Source: Bacillota bacterium
GTDB lineage: Bacteria; Bacillota; UBA4882; UBA8346
Direction of reading: 5' to 3'
Assembly: GCA_023400055.1 (NCBI GenBank)
Contig: JAEXFN010000064.1
Location: forward strand, 1 to 17,345
DNA length: 17,345 bases
Part shown: one piece after another, positions 14,731-17,345 of the stretch
Layout of the letters: each line of letters begins with the position of its first letter
Position numbering within the stretch: the first letter of the stretch is position 1
Program-made: the position numbers and the translations under genes
Notes under the pieces: model-generated
Databases searched by the model: none
The model's input: the letters and a program-made list of their open reading frames with translations, nothing else
Told to the model about the DNA's origin: nothing

Positions 14731-14958
14731 ATGATGAGCGGGATTTCCGGGATGGGAAAAGCGCTGGTGATCATGGGTCTGGTCATCGCCGGGCTGGGCG
14801 CGCTGCTGTGGTGGTCCGGCAAAATTTCGGGTCTCGGCCGTCTGCCCGGCGACATTTTGATCAAGAAGGGCCATTTTACTTTCTATTTTCCGCTGGCCAC
14901 CTGTATTTTGCTGAGCATCGTCTTATCCATTATTCTGGCGCTGTTGCGGAGACGTTAA
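14731..14958 (+). CDS. Small membrane protein, DUF2905 family
   Basis: 75 residues with two hydrophobic segments (about 9-30 and 52-70) and between them the family motif SGLGRLPGDILIKKG. The role is unknown; this family commonly sits next to ruv and queuosine genes. Either ATG of the pair at 14731/14734 may start it; the site upstream (GGTGGTGAG) is modest. Its stop overlaps the recO start in TAATG. Confidence 0.85.
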   Translation: MMSGISGMGKALVIMGLVIAGLGALLWWSGKISGLGRLPGDILIKKGHFTFYFPLATCILLSIVLSIILALLRRR

Positions 14959-15713
14959 TGAGTTTATATCAGACCAAAGCGATCGTTTTAAAATGCCGGA
15001 ACTTCGGCGAAGCCGACCGGGTGCTGATGCTCTTGAGCGAAGATCACGGCAAGCTGGAAGCGGTGGTGAAGGGAGCCCGCCGGCCCCGCAGCCGTTTCGT
15101 GGGCAGCACGATGCCGTTCAACCTGATCCAGATCATGCTGTTTAGCGGCAAGAATCTGGATACCCTGAGCCAGGCCGAGTTGCTCCATTCCTTTTCCGGT
15201 TTGCGTGAGGATTTGACCCGGATGGCGTACGCCAGTTTCTGGGCGGAACTGGTCGACCGGTTTGTGCCGGAAAGGGAGGAGGCGCGGGAGATCTTCCGGT
15301 TCCTGCTGGCCGCCTTTGTAACCTTGGAAGGGAACAAGGATCCGGAGCTGTTGAATCTGGCGTTTCAATTACGGCTGCTGATTTATCTGGGCTATCAACC
15401 GGAACTGGACCAGTGCGTGGGCTGCGGCGCAACTGAAACGGCCTGCTACTTTTCTGCCACGGCAGGAGGTTTGGTTTGCCCTGAATGCCGCGGGGAATAC
15501 CGTGATTTGCTCAAAATCGATCGGGATCTGATTGCGCGTTTACAACAACTGGCCGGCACCGATCTGCGCGAATTGGCCGGTTTGGGCTTGACCAAAGCCC
15601 AGTGCCGGTTGATGCTGCAAATTTTACGCTCCTTCATTGAGGCCCGGATGGATCAGCCGTTAAAATCCCAGTTTTTCCTGGATCATTTGCTCTCGTCCGG
15701 TGCTTCGTGTTAA
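14958..15713 (+). CDS. recO: DNA repair protein RecO
   Basis: A 251-residue recombination mediator of the RecFOR pathway that binds SSB and DNA and helps load RecA. It has the OB-fold start (MSLYQTKAIVLKCRNFGEADRV), a helical middle and a zinc-finger module with C153, C156, C174 and C177 (CVGC, CPEC). The ATG overlaps the previous stop by one base (TAATG), so translation is coupled; an open frame further upstream was ignored for that reason. In Bacillus, recO is followed by glyQS, which matters for the T-box downstream. Confidence 0.94.
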   Translation: MSLYQTKAIVLKCRNFGEADRVLMLLSEDHGKLEAVVKGARRPRSRFVGSTMPFNLIQIMLFSGKNLDTLSQAELLHSFSGLREDLTRMAYASFWAELVDRFVPEREEAREIFRFLLAAFVTLEGNKDPELLNLAFQLRLLIYLGYQPELDQCVGCGATETACYFSATAGGLVCPECRGEYRDLLKIDRDLIARLQQLAGTDLRELAGLGLTKAQCRLMLQILRSFIEARMDQPLKSQFFLDHLLSSGASC

Positions 15714-15815
15714 GTCCTTGGAAAGTTAGAGCGAGTGCGGAATTCTTACGGAATCGCGGTTCCTGAGAATAGCGCCGTCCGGCATCGGGTAATCTATTTT
15801 AAGGAGGTGATTGGG

Positions 15816-16196
15816 ATGGATAATCTGGAAAAGATCGATAGGATCCGGGAACGGATGGACGTCAGTTATGAAACGGCCAAGCGGGCGCTGGAAGCGACCA
15901 ATTGGGATGTGGTGGAGGCTCTGGTCAAACTGGAGCAGGATAACCGCAGCGCCAAAGAGGAGATCTTCGTCCGCGGCAGCGAACTGGTGGAGAAGGTCAA
16001 AGAGTTGATCCGGAAAGGCAATGTCTCGAAGATCCGCGTCAAACAGGAAGACAAGGTGCTGGTGGAAGTACCGGTTACCGCCGGAGTCGTCGGGGCGCTG
16101 GTTGCGCCGCAGTTGGCGATCATCGGGGCCGTGGCGGCATTGGTCAGCCGTTGTACGGTAGAGATCGAACGGAACGACCCCGAGGTCTACCATTGA
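15816..16196 (+). CDS. DUF4342 protein with N-terminal UBA-like segment
   Basis: 126 residues. Residues 3-42 (IDRIRERMDVSYETAKRALE, ending with NWDVVEALVKL) look like the UBA/TS-N three-helix motif seen in EF-Ts. The rest matches the DUF4342 pattern: a basic, charged helix, a short beta-like stretch (SKIRVKQEDKVLVEVPVTAG) and a hydrophobic segment at about 88-110. The role is unknown. The start at 15816 is set by a near-perfect AAGGAGGTGA five bases upstream. Between recO and this gene (15714-15800) I see nothing certain. Its last codons overlap the promoter of the T-box RNA. Confidence 0.8.
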   Translation: MDNLEKIDRIRERMDVSYETAKRALEATNWDVVEALVKLEQDNRSAKEEIFVRGSELVEKVKELIRKGNVSKIRVKQEDKVLVEVPVTAGVVGALVAPQLAIIGAVAALVSRCTVEIERNDPEVYH

Positions 16197-16222
16197 CAGA
16201 TGCGGGTTCAATTTGATATATT
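16193..16222 (+). promoter_or_regulatory. Promoter of the T-box leader
   Basis: A perfect TTGACA (16193-16198) overlaps the DUF4342 stop codon. An 18-bp spacer leads to TATATT (16217-16222, five of six). Transcription should begin near 16229, shortly before stem I of the T-box. Confidence 0.7.
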
Positions 16223-16262
16223 GACGAAGAGGCAGTTTGATTGCAGCCGATCATTTGAATAT

Positions 16263-16450
16263 GAGCGATGAAGAAGAGGATTACCAAAATGGAAGGGCTC
16301 AGAGAGCCGGGGGCGGTGCGACCCGGACCGTTTCGTTTGGGAAAGGCGCTTTGAGCTCTTGAAATGCAAGTGGGCTTTTAAAAAAGCCAAACAGGGTGGA
16401 ACCGCGGGAAACCTCTCGTCCCTGAAAAGGGATTTTAGGTTTCTTTTTTT
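16263..16450 (+). promoter_or_regulatory. T-box riboswitch, probably glycine-specific (GGC)
   Basis: This leader senses uncharged tRNA. Stem I starts with GAGC (16263-16266), which pairs with GCTC (16355-16358). Its distal part holds CAGAGAGCC and GGTGCGA, the usual tRNA-elbow contact elements. Stem III is TGGGCTTTT with AAAAGCCA (16371-16389). The T-box sequence GGGTGGAACCGCGGG (16394-16408) is near-consensus. In the specifier loop the strand GAAAGGCG precedes the stem arm CTTTGAGC; reading the triplet just before a purine gives GGC (16345-16347), a glycine codon. Arginine (AGG) or alanine (GCT) are less likely alternatives. The next gene is spoIIM-like, not an aminoacyl-tRNA synthetase. Confidence 0.9.
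16408..16450 (+). terminator. T-box terminator hairpin
   Basis: GAAACCT (16408-16414) pairs with AGGTTTC (16437-16443), and inside TCCCT (16419-16423) pairs with AGGGA (16428-16432). Seven T follow (16444-16450). Its 5' arm lies next to the T-box sequence, as expected for the competing antiterminator. Confidence 0.88.
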
Positions 16451-16529
16451 ATTTCATATTTCATGAGATTTTTATTATACTGTATTGCCGGAAGCACCGG
16501 GTTCGGGAATTTTGGGTCAGGGGGATATG

Positions 16530-17174
16530 ATGGAAGATTTCGGGATGAAACTGAAGCAGTTATTGAAGCGCGATAGGCGCTTGTTTTTAGCCATGGCTTT
16601 ATTGCTGCTGATCGGAATTTGGTTCGGCGAAATCTTGCCGCGTCTGCAGCCGGCGGCGGCCCAGCAGATCGAGCAGATGGCGCTGGAGCGTTTTGCGGAG
16701 ATCGCCCACCGGATGAAAGGCGCTTCCCTGTTTGGACAGATCGGCCTGATCTGGGCCAACAACGTCTCCGCCTCCATTCTGGCGTTTTGCGGCGGACTCT
16801 TTTTGCCGCTGATTCCCGCCGGCTTATTGGTAGGCAACGGCTTATTGATCGGCGTATTTCAAAAGTATACCGAAGTCCATTCCGGCTTGACCATTGCTCA
16901 TTTTTATCTGGGTTTACTGCCGCATGGCCTCTTTGAGCTGCCGGCTTATGTCATCGCCATCGGCTTGGGGGTCCGCTTCGGTTTGATTCCCTACCGCTTA
17001 ATTTTGCATTATATTCGCACCAAAGAACATTTGCCGCTTTTTCGCGAGTTCCTGAACGATCTGCGTTATTACGCCGTCTTGTTATTATTCCTGTTTACTG
17101 TCGCGGCTACGGTAGAGGTGGCCGTCACCCCTTATCTGATGCAGCTTTTCGTCAGATATCCCATATCAATTTGA
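16530..17174 (+). CDS. spoIIM: SpoIIM-like membrane protein (DUF95 family)
   Basis: A 214-residue integral membrane protein of the stage II sporulation protein M family. SpoIIM is part of the DMP complex (SpoIIDMP) that remodels septal peptidoglycan during engulfment; wider DUF95 members occur in non-sporulating cells with unknown roles. Visible: membrane segments at about 17-35, 78-110, 122-150 and 180-205, and the family hallmark PHGLFELPAYVIAIGLGVRFG (from 131). AGGGGG at 16519-16524 favours the ATG at 16530 (five bases away) over 16527; a TTG at 16485 is too early. A weak promoter, TTCATA/TATACT (16453-16458/16476-16481), lies between the T-box terminator and the gene. The unusual T-box in front is discussed under findings. 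Confidence 0.85.
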   Translation: MEDFGMKLKQLLKRDRRLFLAMALLLLIGIWFGEILPRLQPAAAQQIEQMALERFAEIAHRMKGASLFGQIGLIWANNVSASILAFCGGLFLPLIPAGLLVGNGLLIGVFQKYTEVHSGLTIAHFYLGLLPHGLFELPAYVIAIGLGVRFGLIPYRLILHYIRTKEHLPLFREFLNDLRYYAVLLLFLFTVAATVEVAVTPYLMQLFVRYPISI

Positions 17175-17200
17175 TCCGGAAAGTTAGATCTTGAGTTAGC

Positions 17201-17345
17201 GCAGACAGATCTTTATTCACAAAAGGAAGATCTTTATCCACAAAAGATCGATCTGGAATCATTGCAGACAGATCTTTATTCACAAAAGATCGATCTGGAA
17301 TCATCGCAGACAGATCTTTATCCACAAAAGATCGATCTGGAATCA
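17201..17345. repeat. Tandem 42-bp array with four DnaA-box consensus sites, cut by the window edge
   Basis: Units of 42 bp (built around GATCTTTATYCACAAAAG and AGATCGATCTGGAATCA) repeat to the window end and probably continue. A shorter 21-bp step opens the array. The two halves of the unit share GATCT and 11 of 21 positions, so the unit may be two diverged 21-mers. TTATTCACA (17213-17221, 17276-17284) and TTATCCACA (17234-17242, 17318-17326) all fit TTATNCACA. Starts are 21, 42 and 42 bp apart, all in one orientation. AGATCGATCT is a 10-bp palindrome repeated in each full unit. Frames are open on both strands, but no start codon with a binding site is seen. Confidence 0.88.

Noticed and set aside
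14808..14957. A 50-residue upstream extension of RecO
   Set aside because: It overlaps DUF2905 in another frame; the ATG at 14958 gives the standard RecO start and the usual TAATG coupling.

Overview
The window looks like chromosomal DNA from a fairly GC-rich, spore-forming member of the Bacillota (Firmicutes). Pointers are a SpoIIM homologue, a T-box leader, a yybP-ykoY (Mn2+) riboswitch, strong GGAGG-type ribosome binding sites, sigma-A-like promoters, and the gene sets ruvCAB, queH, recO and opuC. The species cannot be named from the sequence alone. I saw no phage, transposase, CRISPR array, rRNA or tRNA.

Left part (1-2662): the 3' end of a CysN/CysC-type sulfate adenylyltransferase whose APS-kinase-like domain has lost its nucleotide-binding motifs, then cysK with its own promoter, a leader of about 140 nt and a terminator. 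Together they suggest assimilation of sulfate to cysteine. After them comes a tandem array with a 21-bp period, bracketed by two plus-strand terminators.

Osmolyte block (2692-7092): opuCA-opuCB-opuCD-opuCC encodes an ABC importer for glycine betaine, carnitine or choline. It converges on a GntR/RCK_C regulator of the BusR type, which in other Firmicutes represses osmolyte uptake in response to c-di-AMP. A similar 22-24 bp motif lies across both promoters and is a candidate shared operator.

Metal block (7157-8202, minus strand): a TerC-family exporter behind a yybP-ykoY riboswitch with a clear terminator hairpin.

Middle (8326-11777): a DUF362 ferredoxin-like protein and a PfkB sugar kinase (KDG-kinase type) form a two-gene operon. 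Converging on it is a membrane protein that resembles an M28 peptidase without its metal ligands.

Right part (11918-17345): ruvC-ruvA-ruvB-queH-DUF2905-recO-DUF4342, tightly packed, for recombination repair and tRNA queuosine synthesis. Then a T-box leader, probably glycine-specific (GGC), stands before a spoIIM-like gene instead of the glyQS genes that such a leader next to recO would suggest. The window ends inside a second tandem array with a 42-bp unit (itself apparently two diverged 21-mers) carrying four perfect DnaA-box consensus sequences at 21- and 42-bp intervals. The T-box/spoIIM arrangement, the DnaA-box array, the two 21-bp-period arrays and the shared opuC/busR motif deserve most attention.
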